DNA of 64,000 nucleotides from CBDFKJ01 sp965248805 (GTDB taxonomy: Bacteria; Pseudomonadota; Alphaproteobacteria; UBA6615), in NCBI GenBank assembly GCA_965248805.1, contig CBDFKJ010000006.1:310001-374000 (forward strand), given 5' to 3'. The position numbers and the translations under genes were made by a program. How positions within the stretch are numbered: position 1 is the stretch's first letter; each line of letters begins with the position of its first letter. The notes under the pieces are model-generated. The model ran no database searches. It saw only the letters and a program-made list of their open reading frames with translations, and had not been told where the DNA came from. Of this stretch, positions 51,735 through 61,282 are shown piece by piece.

Positions 51735-53460
51735 TCCGGTCACGGCCTACGCGCGCGCGGTCACGCGCAAGCGCAAGCCGATCGCCGCCGGCCCTCATGT
51801 CCGGGCGGCCTGCGCGCGCCACCTGCGGGACCGGAAGGAGGGACAGGCGCGCGGGCTGGTCTGGGACGTCGGTGCGGCCGACCGGGCGATCCGGTTCTTC
51901 CGGGTGGTGCTGCGGCTCAACAGCGGGGAGTACGAGGGCCGGCCGTTCGAGCTCCTGCCCTGGCAGTGCTTCGTCGTCGGCTCGGTGTTCGGCTGGAAGC
52001 GCGGCGACGGCACCAGGCGCTTTCGCCGGGTCTACATCGAGGCCGGCAAGGGCTGCGGCAAGTCGCCGCTCGCCGGCGGCGTCGGGCTCTTGATGCTGTG
52101 CGCCGATGGCGAGATACGGGCCGAGGTGTACTCGGCGGCCTACAACCAGGCCCAGGCCGAGATCCTGTTCCGCGATGCGGTGGCGATGGTCGAGCAGTCG
52201 CCTGAGCTGTCCGCCCGGCTGCAGGTCCACGGCGAAAAGCGCAAGACCCGGATCGACTACCTGGCCACGCGCTCGTGGTTCCAGCCGATCTCGTCGGAGC
52301 GCCAGGGGCGGGGCAAGTCGGGGCCGAAGCCGCATTGTGCGCTGCTCGACGAGATCCACGAGCACCCGACCAACGCGACGGTCGAGTTCCTCGACGCCGG
52401 AGTGAAACACCGCAGGCAGCCGTTGACGTTCATGATCACCAACAGCGGCTCCGACCGCGAAACAGTCTGTTGGGAGTACCACGACTACGCCTGCAAGATC
52501 GCCGCCGGTGCGCTCAAAGACGACAGTTTCTTCGGTTACGTCTGCGCGCTCGATGACGGCGACGATCCGTTTAAGGACGAAGGCTGCTGGATCAAGGCCA
52601 ACCCGAGCCTGCCGGGGGTGCCGGGCTACGGCTATTTGCGCGATCAGGTGCAGGCGGCGCGCGGCATCCCGTCGAAGCAGTACGTGGTCAGGCGCCTCAA
52701 CTTCTGCGAATGGACGGAATCGGCCGAGGGCTGGCTGCCGCCTGAGATCTGGTTCCCGGCGCAGGCGGCGCTGGATATCTCGGAGTATGAGGGCTTGCCC
52801 TGCTATGGCGGCCTCGACCTCGCGATATCGAGCGATCTGACGGCGCTGGTGCTGGCGTTCGAGACCGGGCACCGGAAGTGGGACGTATTCTCGTTCTTCT
52901 GGATGCCGGGCGACCGGCTGCTGGAGCTTCAGGACCGCGACAACATGACGCCGCGCTACCAGCAATGGCGCGACGAAGGCCATCTGTTCGCGCCGCCGGG
53001 CAAGGTGATCGACTACGAGCATGCGGCGCGTCTGATCGTCGATGTCTGCCTTCGCTTCGACGTGAGGGCCATCGCCTATGACCGGGCCAAGCTGGAACTG
53101 CTGGCGGCCGAGCTCGACAAGTCGGGCGCGACGGTGCCGCTGGTCGAGCACGGCCAGGGGTTCTACAGGGCGCAGAAGACCGGGCTCTGGATGCCGGGAT
53201 CGATCGAGGAAACGGAGGCGGCATTGATCGAGCAGCGGCTGCGCATCCACGAGAACCCGGTCATGAACTGGTGCGTTGCCAGCGCGAACTGCGTCCCGAG
53301 CTCGATCGAGCCTTCCGACAGGCGCTTTGACAAGCGCAAGTCGTCCGGGCGGATCGACGGCGCGGTGGCGTTGGTCGAGGCGATCGGCGCGGCCTGCCAT
53401 GCGGATTCGCTGGTGCCGCCGCCGAGCGTCTATCAGACGCGCGGCCTGCGGGTGATCTGA
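51688..53460 (+). CDS. terL: Terminase large subunit
   Basis: The product has 590 residues. The ATPase has Walker A EAGKGCGKS (about residue 116) and Walker B HCALLDEIHE; the nuclease begins at GGLDLAISSDLTALV and continues to SSGRIDGAVALVEA. It translocates and cuts phage DNA. The first about 45 residues are basic. It starts 47 bases inside the small subunit gene. Confidence 0.93.
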   Translation: MPRRNSPRPRSSSSTDPVTAYARAVTRKRKPIAAGPHVRAACARHLRDRKEGQARGLVWDVGAADRAIRFFRVVLRLNSGEYEGRPFELLPWQCFVVGSVFGWKRGDGTRRFRRVYIEAGKGCGKSPLAGGVGLLMLCADGEIRAEVYSAAYNQAQAEILFRDAVAMVEQSPELSARLQVHGEKRKTRIDYLATRSWFQPISSERQGRGKSGPKPHCALLDEIHEHPTNATVEFLDAGVKHRRQPLTFMITNSGSDRETVCWEYHDYACKIAAGALKDDSFFGYVCALDDGDDPFKDEGCWIKANPSLPGVPGYGYLRDQVQAARGIPSKQYVVRRLNFCEWTESAEGWLPPEIWFPAQAALDISEYEGLPCYGGLDLAISSDLTALVLAFETGHRKWDVFSFFWMPGDRLLELQDRDNMTPRYQQWRDEGHLFAPPGKVIDYEHAARLIVDVCLRFDVRAIAYDRAKLELLAAELDKSGATVPLVEHGQGFYRAQKTGLWMPGSIEETEAALIEQRLRIHENPVMNWCVASANCVPSSIEPSDRRFDKRKSSGRIDGAVALVEAIGAACHADSLVPPPSVYQTRGLRVI

Positions 53461-54842
53461 TGAGCCGGTTCGCGGACGCGATGGTTGTTCTGTTCGGCGG
53501 CGAGGTCCGGGCGGAAGAAAGGCCGAGCGGCGAGGTCCGGACGGAAGAAAGGCCGAGCGGCGAGGTCCGCGCGCACACGGGGCCGAGCGGCCACCCGCGC
53601 GATCCCGTCATCGCCTCATGGCTGGGCGCCGGCGCGGTAAGCGCTTCGAGACAGCCGGTCACCGTGCGGACGGCGCTGCAAGCCTCGGCCGTGTTCGCCT
53701 GCGTGCGCAACACGGCGGAGACGATCGCCTCGCTGCCGTGTCTGCTCAAGCGCGTGACACGCGACGACGCGGGACGCCGGCGCAGCGAGGAAGCGACGGA
53801 ACACCCGCTGCATAGCGTGCTGCTGCACGCGCCGAACGGCTGGCAGACCGCCTTCGACTTCTGGGAGATGGTCGTCGAGCACCTGCAACTGCGCGGCAAC
53901 CACTATTCGCGGATCGTCCGCAACGGCGCCGGCCGGACGGTAGCGCTGGAGCCGATGCACCCCGACCGGGTGCGGCCCTTCTGGACGCGGGACCGGCGGC
54001 CGGCCTACGAGCACCAGCCCGAGACCGGCGCGCGCGAGATCCTGCTCGCCGGCGAGGTGTTCCACGTCCGCGGGCCATTGCAGGGCGACGGCCTGATGGG
54101 CATGACGCCGATCGCGATCCACCGCGAGACGATCGGCATGGCGCTAGCCAGCCGCGACTACGGCGCGCGCTTCTTCGCGAACGACGCTCGTCCGCGCGGC
54201 GTGCTGGAGGTGGACGGAGTTCTGGGCGAGGAAGCGTTCAATCGCCTCAGGGCGAGCTGGCGGGGAACCTACGCCGGGGAGAACCGGCACGGGGTCGCGA
54301 TCCTGGAGCAGAATGCAAAGTTCCACAGCATCGGCATGACGAACGAGGACGCGCAGTACCTGGAAACACGCGGCTACACGGATCTTGAGATCGCGCGGCT
54401 GTACCGGGTGCCGCCGTACAAGATCGGCATTCTCGAAAAATCGACGCTCAACAATGTCGAGCAGCAGAACCGGGCCTGGGTCACCGATACCCTGGTGCCG
54501 CTCGCACGCCGCATCGAGGACGCGATCAAGCGCGATCTGATGACGCCGCAGGGGCGGCTCCAATTCGCCGCGATGCTGGACTTCGGCGAACTGCTGCGCG
54601 GCGACGTGAAGGTGCAATCCGAGGCCCACGCAAAGGGCATCCAGTGGGGCTGGTACTCGCCCAACGATGTGCGCGAGCGCATCGGCGAGAACCCGATCGG
54701 TCCGGAAGGTGACGTCTATGTCAGCCCGGTCAACATGCAGCCGATGGCGGCGTTGATGGATGCGATGAAGGCCGGCGGTACGCCGGACGAGCCCGAACCG
54801 GAGCCCGAGCCCGAACCGGAGGACGACGAAGATGAGGAATGA
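53460..54842 (+). CDS. Phage portal protein (HK97 family)
   Basis: The product has 460 residues. TALQASAVFACVRNTAETIA, NHYSRIVRNGAGRTVALEPM, LETRGYTDLEIARLYRVPPY and LNNVEQQNRAWV are portal signatures. The N-terminus contains a ten-residue repeat encoded by the 30-base tandem repeat at 53497, and the C-terminus is an acidic EPEPEPE tail. The stop region overlaps the protease start by 11 bases. Confidence 0.93.
   Translation: MSRFADAMVVLFGGEVRAEERPSGEVRTEERPSGEVRAHTGPSGHPRDPVIASWLGAGAVSASRQPVTVRTALQASAVFACVRNTAETIASLPCLLKRVTRDDAGRRRSEEATEHPLHSVLLHAPNGWQTAFDFWEMVVEHLQLRGNHYSRIVRNGAGRTVALEPMHPDRVRPFWTRDRRPAYEHQPETGAREILLAGEVFHVRGPLQGDGLMGMTPIAIHRETIGMALASRDYGARFFANDARPRGVLEVDGVLGEEAFNRLRASWRGTYAGENRHGVAILEQNAKFHSIGMTNEDAQYLETRGYTDLEIARLYRVPPYKIGILEKSTLNNVEQQNRAWVTDTLVPLARRIEDAIKRDLMTPQGRLQFAAMLDFGELLRGDVKVQSEAHAKGIQWGWYSPNDVRERIGENPIGPEGDVYVSPVNMQPMAALMDAMKAGGTPDEPEPEPEPEPEDDEDEE
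53497..53590 (+). repeat. Tandem 30-base repeat in the portal gene
   Basis: Three units of exactly 30 bases (core GGCGAGGTCCGG, GCGGAAGAAAGGCCGAGC) encode GEVR(A/T)EERPS. Period divisible by three keeps the frame. The third unit has diverged. Confidence 0.85.
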
Positions 54843-55410
54843 CCGCGAGCGCCGCGCACTGCATGGCGCCGAGCTGCGCGCCGAGCCCTCCGAGGGCGCG
54901 CAGCCGGTGATCATCGGTCACGCGGCGGTGTTCGACAGCCTGAGCGAAGATCTGGACGGCTTCCGTGAACGGATCGCGCCCGGCGCCTTCGCCGCCACCA
55001 TCGCCGAGGACGATATCCGCGCGCTGTTCAACCACAGTTCCGACCAGGTGCTGGGCCGCAACCGCGCCGGCACGCTTCGTCTCGCCGAGGACGACACCGG
55101 CCTGTCGGTTCGTATCGAGCCGCCCGACACGAACGCCGCGCGAGATGTGGTGACTCTGATCGGGCGCGGCGATGTCAGCGGCATGTCGATCAGTTTTCGG
55201 ACGCTCACCGACGAATGGAACATCGAGGACGGCGAGCCGGTGCGCACGCTCCGGGCCGTTCGCCTTTTTGACGTCTCGCCGGTGACATTCCCGGCCTACG
55301 CGCAAACCGATGTCGCGGTGCGCTCGCTCGAAGCCTTCCGCGAGACCCTCAAGCCGCCGGTGCCGTGGCGGCGCAATCTCGCCCGCCGGCGCCTTGCCCT
55401 GCTCACATAA
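54832..55410 (+). CDS. Prohead protease (HK97 family)
   Basis: The product has 192 residues. VIIGHAAVFDSLSED, FNHSSDQVLGR with the catalytic His and SGMSISFRTL with the catalytic Ser identify the U35 protease that processes the capsid. Confidence 0.92.
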   Translation: MRNDRERRALHGAELRAEPSEGAQPVIIGHAAVFDSLSEDLDGFRERIAPGAFAATIAEDDIRALFNHSSDQVLGRNRAGTLRLAEDDTGLSVRIEPPDTNAARDVVTLIGRGDVSGMSISFRTLTDEWNIEDGEPVRTLRAVRLFDVSPVTFPAYAQTDVAVRSLEAFRETLKPPVPWRRNLARRRLALLT

Positions 55411-55434
55411 GGCGCTCGGCAAAACCCCATTCAC

Positions 55435-55461
55435 GGCCGGCACATCGCCGGCCTTCTTGTT
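55435..55461 (+). terminator. Hairpin between protease and capsid genes
   Basis: GGCCGGC-ACATC-GCCGGCC followed by TTCTTGTT. A partial terminator or mRNA stabiliser before the abundant capsid message. Confidence 0.5.
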
Positions 55462-55525
55462 GGCGACCACCGCACCGGGTGCCGGTGGCGCGATCCTTCC
55501 TGTACCCGAAACACGGAGCTGACCC

Positions 55526-56761
55526 ATGAAACTCAACGAACTCTTGGAGAAGCGGGCCAAGGTGGTCGCCGACGCCCGAGCCATCCTCGACGCGGCCCAG
55601 GCGGAGAGCCGCGATCTCTCGGACGAGGAATCCGCCAAGTACGACGCCGTGATGGCGGAGGCCGGCAAGCTCGCCGACAAGATCAAGCGCGAGCAGCAGT
55701 TGCTGGAGCAGGAACGCGCCATCGCCGCCCAGGACGCTCCGGAGAACCGGGGTGCCGGCAACGCCGGCGACGAGACCCGCGACCGGCCGACGCTGGCCCT
55801 TGACGGCTTCCGGTCATGGCTTCGCGGTGGCGCCGCCGGTGCCTTGCGAGTGGACCCCGACGGCTTTCAGGAGTTCCGCGACCTGTCCGCCGGTGTCGAT
55901 ACCGAAGGCGGGTTCCTGGTCACGCCCGAGCGCTTCGTCACCTCGCTGATCAAAAAAATCGACGACATGGTCTACATCCGCGGGTGGGCCACGGTGCAGA
56001 TGGTTGCGGGAGCGTCGAGCCTCGGGGCGCCGTCGCTCGACGCCGACCCGGACGATGCGGACTGGACGACCGAGTTCGGGACCGGCCGGGAAGACGACGC
56101 GATGAAGTTCGGCAAGCGCGAGCTGCATCCGCACCCGCTGGCCAAGCGGATCAAGATCTCCAACGACCTGATTCGCCGCTCGGTCCTGCCGTCGGAGAGC
56201 ATTGTCCGCGACCGCCTGGCCTATAAGTTCGCGATCACACAAGAGAAGGCGTTCCTGCTCGGACATGGCGCCAACCAGCCGCTCGGCGTGTTCGTGGCGT
56301 CCGATGACGGCATCAGCACCAGGCGCGACGTGAGCGCGGATAACGATGCCGCGGCGGTCACCTTCGACGGTCTGCAGAACGCCAAGTTTGCTCTGAAGGC
56401 CGGGCACCGCCGCAACGCGCGCTGGATGTTCCACCGCGACGGGATCAAGCAGCTCAGCAAGATCAAGGACGCAGACGGGCGCTATATCTGGCAGGAGTCG
56501 CACCGGGTCGGTGAGCCGGACCGTCTGCTGGGGCTGCCGTACTTCGAATCGGAGTTCGTGCCCAACACGTTCACGACCGGGACCTATGTCGGGATCCTGG
56601 GCGACTTCTCCTACTACTGGATCGCCGACGACATCCAGCTGCAGATGCAGCGCCTCGCCGAGCTGTACGCCGAGACCAATCAGATCGGGATCATCGCGCG
56701 AGCGGCCACCGACGCCATGCCGGTGCTCGAAGAAGCCTTCGTGCGCGTCCAGCTGGGCTGA
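55526..56761 (+). CDS. Major capsid protein (HK97 family)
   Basis: The product has 411 residues. An N-terminal coiled coil (LNELLEKRAKVVADARAILD and on, about residues 1-80) is the scaffold-like delta domain, cut off by the protease. The HK97 core contains GVDTEGGFLVTPERFVTSLI, KRIKISNDLIRRSVLPSES and AGHRRNARWMFHRDGIKQLS. Complete. Confidence 0.93.
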   Translation: MKLNELLEKRAKVVADARAILDAAQAESRDLSDEESAKYDAVMAEAGKLADKIKREQQLLEQERAIAAQDAPENRGAGNAGDETRDRPTLALDGFRSWLRGGAAGALRVDPDGFQEFRDLSAGVDTEGGFLVTPERFVTSLIKKIDDMVYIRGWATVQMVAGASSLGAPSLDADPDDADWTTEFGTGREDDAMKFGKRELHPHPLAKRIKISNDLIRRSVLPSESIVRDRLAYKFAITQEKAFLLGHGANQPLGVFVASDDGISTRRDVSADNDAAAVTFDGLQNAKFALKAGHRRNARWMFHRDGIKQLSKIKDADGRYIWQESHRVGEPDRLLGLPYFESEFVPNTFTTGTYVGILGDFSYYWIADDIQLQMQRLAELYAETNQIGIIARAATDAMPVLEEAFVRVQLG

Positions 56762-56818
56762 GGCATCCGCACCGGCGTGAGGCCGGGCTGAGCTAGCACC
56801 CTAAAGGAGACACCGAAG

Positions 56819-57253
56819 ATGCAATCTTTGTTGAGCAACACCGAGATCGCCCGCGTCATGGACGCCAAGGCCGCGGGCACAACGGTCGAAAACGGTACGG
56901 CCGTCGACATGCAGAACTTCGAGGGCGTGATGTTCATCGCCGCCCTCGGCACGCTGACCGCCGATCAGGAGACCTCAATCAAGGCGCAGCAGGCCACGGC
57001 CCCGGACGGCGCCTTCACCGACCTGGACGGAACGAGGGTCGGCGACGCGGAGGATGACGACGACAACCAGTTGCTGATCCTCGACGTCAAGCACCTGACC
57101 GAACGCTACGTGCGCTGCGTGGTCAGCCGCGGGACCGCCGACGCGGTGATCGACGGTATGATCGCGATCCGGTACGGGCCGCGCAAGAAGCCGACGACGC
57201 AGGGATCGACGGTCTCTGCGTCCAAGGCGGTCGACGGTCCGGCCGAGTCCTAA
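56819..57253 (+). CDS. Phage head-associated protein
   Basis: The product has 144 residues after AAAGGAG. VDMQNFEGVMFIAALGTLTA and LDVKHLTERYVRCVVSRGTA are shared with proteins following capsid genes in related phages; a decoration or minor head protein is likely. Not assigned to a named family. Confidence 0.65.
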   Translation: MQSLLSNTEIARVMDAKAAGTTVENGTAVDMQNFEGVMFIAALGTLTADQETSIKAQQATAPDGAFTDLDGTRVGDAEDDDDNQLLILDVKHLTERYVRCVVSRGTADAVIDGMIAIRYGPRKKPTTQGSTVSASKAVDGPAES

Positions 57254-57259
57254 GCGCTC

Positions 57260-57487
57260 ATGGACGACCGGGTCATCGCGCGGCTCGCCGACCGCCTGGA
57301 GCGCGTCGCGGATCGCCAGCATGAGCATGAGCGGCAGTGCGCCGAACGGAACGAACGCGACGCCGGACGGTTCGGGCGTCTTGAGACAGCCGTCTCGCGC
57401 AACACCAAGCTGCTGTGGGCCATCGTGCTCGGCATCGTCGGCCTGGCCCTTCAGGCCGCATGGCGCGGTTGGCCGGCGCCATCGTGA
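57260..57487 (+). CDS. Small membrane protein, holin-like or XhlA-like
   Basis: The product has 75 residues with a charged coiled coil (LADRLERVADRQHEHERQ) and a single C-terminal helix (LLWAIVLGIVGLALQAAW). It precedes the endolysin, so a role in lysis is likely. Confidence 0.6.
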   Translation: MDDRVIARLADRLERVADRQHEHERQCAERNERDAGRFGRLETAVSRNTKLLWAIVLGIVGLALQAAWRGWPAPS

Positions 57488-57888
57488 CCTACCGGTTCTC
57501 CGACACATCCGGCGCCAGGCTCGCGACGTGTGACGCGCGCCTTCAGGATCTGTTCGGTGAGGTCATCGGGCACGTCGACTGCACGATCATAGAGGGCCAC
57601 CGCGATGAGGCCCGGCAGAACGAGATGTTCCGCACGGGCAAGAGCCAACTCCGTTGGCCGCAAGGCAAGCACAACGTACTGCCGTCGCTGGCCGTCGATG
57701 CCGCGCCCTATCCGATCGACTGGGGCGACCGCGAACGGGCGACGCTGTTTGCCGGCCTGGTCCTGGGCCTCGCGCACGCCCGCGGCCTGCGTCTGCGTTG
57801 GGGCGGCGATTGGAACGGCGACTGGCAGGTGAAGGACAACCACTTCGACGATCTCTGGCACTTCGAGTTGATGGAGGAAGACGCATGA
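57484..57888 (+). CDS. Endolysin, M15-type L-alanyl-D-glutamate peptidase
   Basis: The product has 134 residues with GTG start 57484 overlapping the previous stop. Zinc ligands are in WPQGKHNVLP, LAVDAAPYP and WHFELM. It cuts the peptide stem of peptidoglycan. No signal peptide, so it depends on a holin. Confidence 0.85.
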   Translation: MTYRFSDTSGARLATCDARLQDLFGEVIGHVDCTIIEGHRDEARQNEMFRTGKSQLRWPQGKHNVLPSLAVDAAPYPIDWGDRERATLFAGLVLGLAHARGLRLRWGGDWNGDWQVKDNHFDDLWHFELMEEDA

Positions 57889-58436
57889 TCGGAGCACTGC
57901 TCGGGCTGGCGCAGTTCGCGCCGGCAATCATCAGTCTGTTCGACAGCGACGATAAGTCGACGGCGGCCAAGGCGGCCAAGGCGGTTTCCGAGACCGCACG
58001 CGCGATCACCGGTTCAGGATCGGATGACGACGCGCTCGCTGTTCTCAAGACCGATCCCGAAAAGATGCTGGCCTACCAGGCCGCCATCAACGCGCATGCA
58101 GCCACCATGTATGCGAGCGAGACCAAACGGCTGATCGCGATCAATGAGACAATCCGCCGCGAGGCCGCGAGCAGCGATCGCTACGTGCGGCGCTGGCGGC
58201 CGACCATGGGCTACGCTGTCACGTTCTCCTGGATGTTCACGGTGTTGGCCATCGTCTATGCGATCATCGCGACACCGGAACAGGCGCCGGCCGTGATCGC
58301 ATCGGTGGGGTCGCTAAGCTCGATCTGGACGGTGGCGCTCGCGGTGCTCGGGCTCTCCGTTCACAAGCGCAGCCAGGACAAGCAGCCGCCGCGGACCGGC
58401 GCACTCTCGACGCTCGTCAAACGACTGACCCAATGA
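57885..58436 (+). CDS. Holin, 3TM type
   Basis: The product has 183 residues. Hydrophobic helices lie near residues 4-20, 108-130 and 136-158, with a long charged helix between. VRRWRPTMGYAVTFSWMFTV is typical of GTA-type holins. It overlaps the endolysin stop (ATGA). Confidence 0.75.
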   Translation: MIGALLGLAQFAPAIISLFDSDDKSTAAKAAKAVSETARAITGSGSDDDALAVLKTDPEKMLAYQAAINAHAATMYASETKRLIAINETIRREAASSDRYVRRWRPTMGYAVTFSWMFTVLAIVYAIIATPEQAPAVIASVGSLSSIWTVALAVLGLSVHKRSQDKQPPRTGALSTLVKRLTQ

Positions 58437-58448
58437 GGTGACCAAATC

Positions 58449-58670
58449 ATGCGCATCAGAATGTTGACGACAATTGCCGGCCCGACGCTCGCCGCGTCCG
58501 CCGGTCAAGAAATCGAAGTCGACGTCGAGACCGCGACCGCACTGCTCGACGGTGGCTTCGCCGAAGCTCTGAAGGCCGAGGCCGAGACCGCGGCGGTCGA
58601 GGCGGCGCCGGAGAAGACGACCGCGCCAGCGCCGAAGCGCCGCGCCGCGCGCAAGCCACGGGCGAAGTAG
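58449..58670 (+). CDS. Small phage protein
   Basis: The product has 73 residues, with AGQEIEVDVETATALLDGGF and a basic, alanine-rich tail. This pattern is common before connector genes. Function unknown. Confidence 0.6.
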   Translation: MRIRMLTTIAGPTLAASAGQEIEVDVETATALLDGGFAEALKAEAETAAVEAAPEKTTAPAPKRRAARKPRAK

Positions 58671-58679
58671 TCCTTTGTG

Positions 58680-59267
58680 ATGCAGATCCGCTACGCGCTG
58701 ACGGAGGTGACGGCGCCGGCCAAGGAGCCGCTGACGGGCGACGAGGCGAAGCTCCATCTCCGCGTCGAGGACGACGAACATGACGAACTGATCGCTCTCA
58801 AGATCGCGGCGGCGCGGCGCGAGGCCGAGACGTTCATGGGACGCTCTCTCATCACACAGACCTGGGACATGGATCTCGACCGCTTTCCGGCCTGGGTGAT
58901 CGAGGTGCCCCGTCCGAGGCTTCTGTCGGTCGAAAGCATCAAGCACGTCGACACCGACGGCGTTCTACGGACACTCGATGCCAGCGGATACCGCGTCGAC
59001 GCCAAGCGCGAGCCGGGGAGGATCACGCCGGCCTATGGCGAGACTTGGCCGGTTACACGCGCCGTGACGAACGCGGTCACGGTGCGGTTCAAGGCCGGCT
59101 ACGGCGATGAGGCGAAGACGGTGCCCGCGGACATCCGCCAGGCGCTGCTACTCATCGTCGGCCGCTTCTACGCGCACCGCGAGGACGTCCGCGACGGCAT
59201 GCCGGCGACCGAACTGCCGCTAGGCGCGCAGCACCTGCTCAGGCCCTACATGGTCCCTCGGGTGTGA
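58680..59267 (+). CDS. Head-tail connector protein (gp6-like)
   Basis: The product has 195 residues. EPLTGDEAKLHLRVEDDEHD, IAAARREAETFMGRSLITQT and a C-terminal LLLIVGRFYAHREDV match the phiE125 gp8/gp6-type connector. Confidence 0.88.
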   Translation: MQIRYALTEVTAPAKEPLTGDEAKLHLRVEDDEHDELIALKIAAARREAETFMGRSLITQTWDMDLDRFPAWVIEVPRPRLLSVESIKHVDTDGVLRTLDASGYRVDAKREPGRITPAYGETWPVTRAVTNAVTVRFKAGYGDEAKTVPADIRQALLLIVGRFYAHREDVRDGMPATELPLGAQHLLRPYMVPRV

Positions 59268-59297
59268 GTACTTGGGCGCTTAAGAACGGTATGCATC

Positions 59298-59612
59298 ATG
59301 CTCGCTGGCAAGCTCGACCGCCGGATCACGATCCAGCGCAAGACGATCACATACAACGCGCTCAATGAGCCCGTAGAGGACTGGAACGGCCTGGCGACGG
59401 TGTGGGCGCAGAAGCTCGGCCAGACCGGCCAGGAATTCTTTGCCAACGATCAGGTGCTGTCGGAATACAAGGTCATCTTTCGTATCCGCTGGCGCCGCGA
59501 TCTCAAGGACACCGACCGCGTGATGTTCGAGGGTCGCGCCCACGACATCCATTCGATCCGCGAGCTCGGCCGCCGCGTCGGGCTCGAACTGCAGACCGTC
59601 ACGCAGGATTAG
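59298..59612 (+). CDS. Head closure protein
   Basis: The product has 104 residues. AGKLDRRITIQRKTITYNAL, WAQKLGQTGQEFF and FRIRWRRDLKDTDRVMFEGR are typical of SPP1 gp16-like closure proteins. Confidence 0.9.
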   Translation: MLAGKLDRRITIQRKTITYNALNEPVEDWNGLATVWAQKLGQTGQEFFANDQVLSEYKVIFRIRWRRDLKDTDRVMFEGRAHDIHSIRELGRRVGLELQTVTQD

Positions 59613-60170
59613 ATGCCGCTCAAGACATATGGATCGGCGCGGTTGGTCGGCGCCGATGCGATGGTGCGCGTGCTGCGCAGCATGCCGAAGGAAGTCAGCG
59701 ACAAAGTTGTAGCGTCCGCCGTTCGCGCCGGCGCGGCCGTCGTGCGCAAGGAGGCGATCGCGCGGGCGCCCGTGCGCTCGGGCGGCAGGCCCAAGCGCTT
59801 GAAGACGAAGAAGACGGGCGTGACCCTGCGAGCGCTCTACGGCGCGATCGTCGAGGGCGGGTCCGCGATGCGCTATCCCGGCAACCTGAAGAAATCCGTT
59901 CGTGCCCTGCGCACGCGCAAGACAGAGCACGACGTGACCTATCTGTTGGGGCCGACCGGGCGGGCGTTTTACGGCCTGTTCCTGGAGTTCGGAACGTCGC
60001 GGCAGGCGAAACGGCCATGGCTGCGTCCGGCTTTCGAGGCGACGGCGGACAAGGCGCTCGCCACGATCGGCAAGACGCTCGGCACGAAGATCGAACAGGC
60101 GGCGAAGAAGCTCGCCGGGCGGTTCCGCGATAGCGGGCTGGGGCGAAAACGTGGGAGGCGGCGATGGTAG
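59613..60170 (+). CDS. HK97 gp10-family tail-joining protein
   Basis: The product has 185 residues. AAVVRKEAIARAPVRSGG and YGLFLEFGTSRQAKRPWLRP (the EFGT and RPWLRPAF motifs) identify the family. The C-terminus is basic and overlaps the next gene. Confidence 0.88.
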   Translation: MPLKTYGSARLVGADAMVRVLRSMPKEVSDKVVASAVRAGAAVVRKEAIARAPVRSGGRPKRLKTKKTGVTLRALYGAIVEGGSAMRYPGNLKKSVRALRTRKTEHDVTYLLGPTGRAFYGLFLEFGTSRQAKRPWLRPAFEATADKALATIGKTLGTKIEQAAKKLAGRFRDSGLGRKRGRRRW

Positions 60171-60568
60171 AAGAAGAACTCATCACGCGGCTGCTCGGCT
60201 TCGCCGACCTGGCCGCATTCACCGGCCAGCGCGTCTACTTTGTCGCTCGCCCGCAAGGGGACGCGCTGCCTTCAGTCACCCTGCAGTTGGTCGGTGGGGG
60301 CCGGCGCGAAAGCGCGATGGGCGGCGACACCGGCTATGTGCGCCACTTGTGGCGGGCGAGCGCCTGGGCCGCGTCCTACCTTGAAGCGCGCGATGTCTCG
60401 GAACAGGTCCGGCTTGCCTTGCAACGCTGGCCGGTCACGGACGCTGCTTACAGCGGCGTGATCGAAGACATCTACGCCGGCGACGAAGAAGACGGCTACG
60501 ACCCGGAGACCGAGGCCCATATGCGCGCGCGCGTTTTCGAGATCGTTTACCGGGAGCAACCGACATGA
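60164..60568 (+). CDS. Tail completion protein (DUF3168)
   Basis: The product has 134 residues. VYFVARPQGDALPSVTLQLV and RHLWRASAWAASYLEARDV fit DUF3168/gp17-type proteins that end the tail. Confidence 0.82.
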   Translation: MVEEELITRLLGFADLAAFTGQRVYFVARPQGDALPSVTLQLVGGGRRESAMGGDTGYVRHLWRASAWAASYLEARDVSEQVRLALQRWPVTDAAYSGVIEDIYAGDEEDGYDPETEAHMRARVFEIVYREQPT

Positions 60569-61260
60569 GCATTGCGCACGACCACAAGGTCTGGCTCGGC
60601 GGCCACGACTTCAGCGGCGTCATGAACGCACTGGGCCTGGAGCTGACGCTTGAAGCGCACGACGCGACCACGTTCGACGACGGCACGCGGCGGTCGGTGA
60701 CCGGCCTGCGCGCCGTCCGCGCCGAGCACCAAGGCTACTTCGATGCCGAGACCGTCGACGCGCGCCTGTTCGATGCCGTGGATCTCGACGGCGAGATTAT
60801 GACGGTCGCGGTCGCCGGCGCGGGTGAGGGGACGCTCGCCTATAGTTTCCCGGCGGCGATCGCCCAGTACAGCCCCGGCGCCACGGTCGGCGAGCAGCTC
60901 GCGTTCTCGGTCTCGGCCGAGGCGTCGGGCGACAATGCCGACGTGCTGCGCGGGACCATCCTGCACAATGCCGCTCGCACAGCGTCGGGCACCAGGCCCG
61001 CGCGCAACCTCGGCGCCGTGCCGGCCGGCCGCAGTCTCTATGCGGCGTTGCATGTGCTTGAGGCGTCCGGCGGCGATACCGCGATCGACGTGAGCATCGC
61101 ATCGGGTGCGACCACGCTCGCATTCGACAGCGCGCCGGTCATCGGCAGCCAATGGAAGAAGCTGGCCGGCCCGCTGACGGGTTCGAGCTACCGCGCTGAG
61201 TGGATCATCGCCGGCACCGCGCCGCGGTTCCGCTTCGCCGTCATCGCCGGCGTCGTCTGA
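60565..61260 (+). CDS. Phage tail protein
   Basis: The product has 231 residues. HDHKVWLGGHDFSGVMNALG and GDNADVLRGTILHNAARTAS are shared with tail proteins placed before the tail tube gene. It may be a second tube or decoration protein. Confidence 0.65.
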   Translation: MSIAHDHKVWLGGHDFSGVMNALGLELTLEAHDATTFDDGTRRSVTGLRAVRAEHQGYFDAETVDARLFDAVDLDGEIMTVAVAGAGEGTLAYSFPAAIAQYSPGATVGEQLAFSVSAEASGDNADVLRGTILHNAARTASGTRPARNLGAVPAGRSLYAALHVLEASGGDTAIDVSIASGATTLAFDSAPVIGSQWKKLAGPLTGSSYRAEWIIAGTAPRFRFAVIAGVV

Positions 61261-61282
61261 CGCTCAACACAAGGAGAACTTC

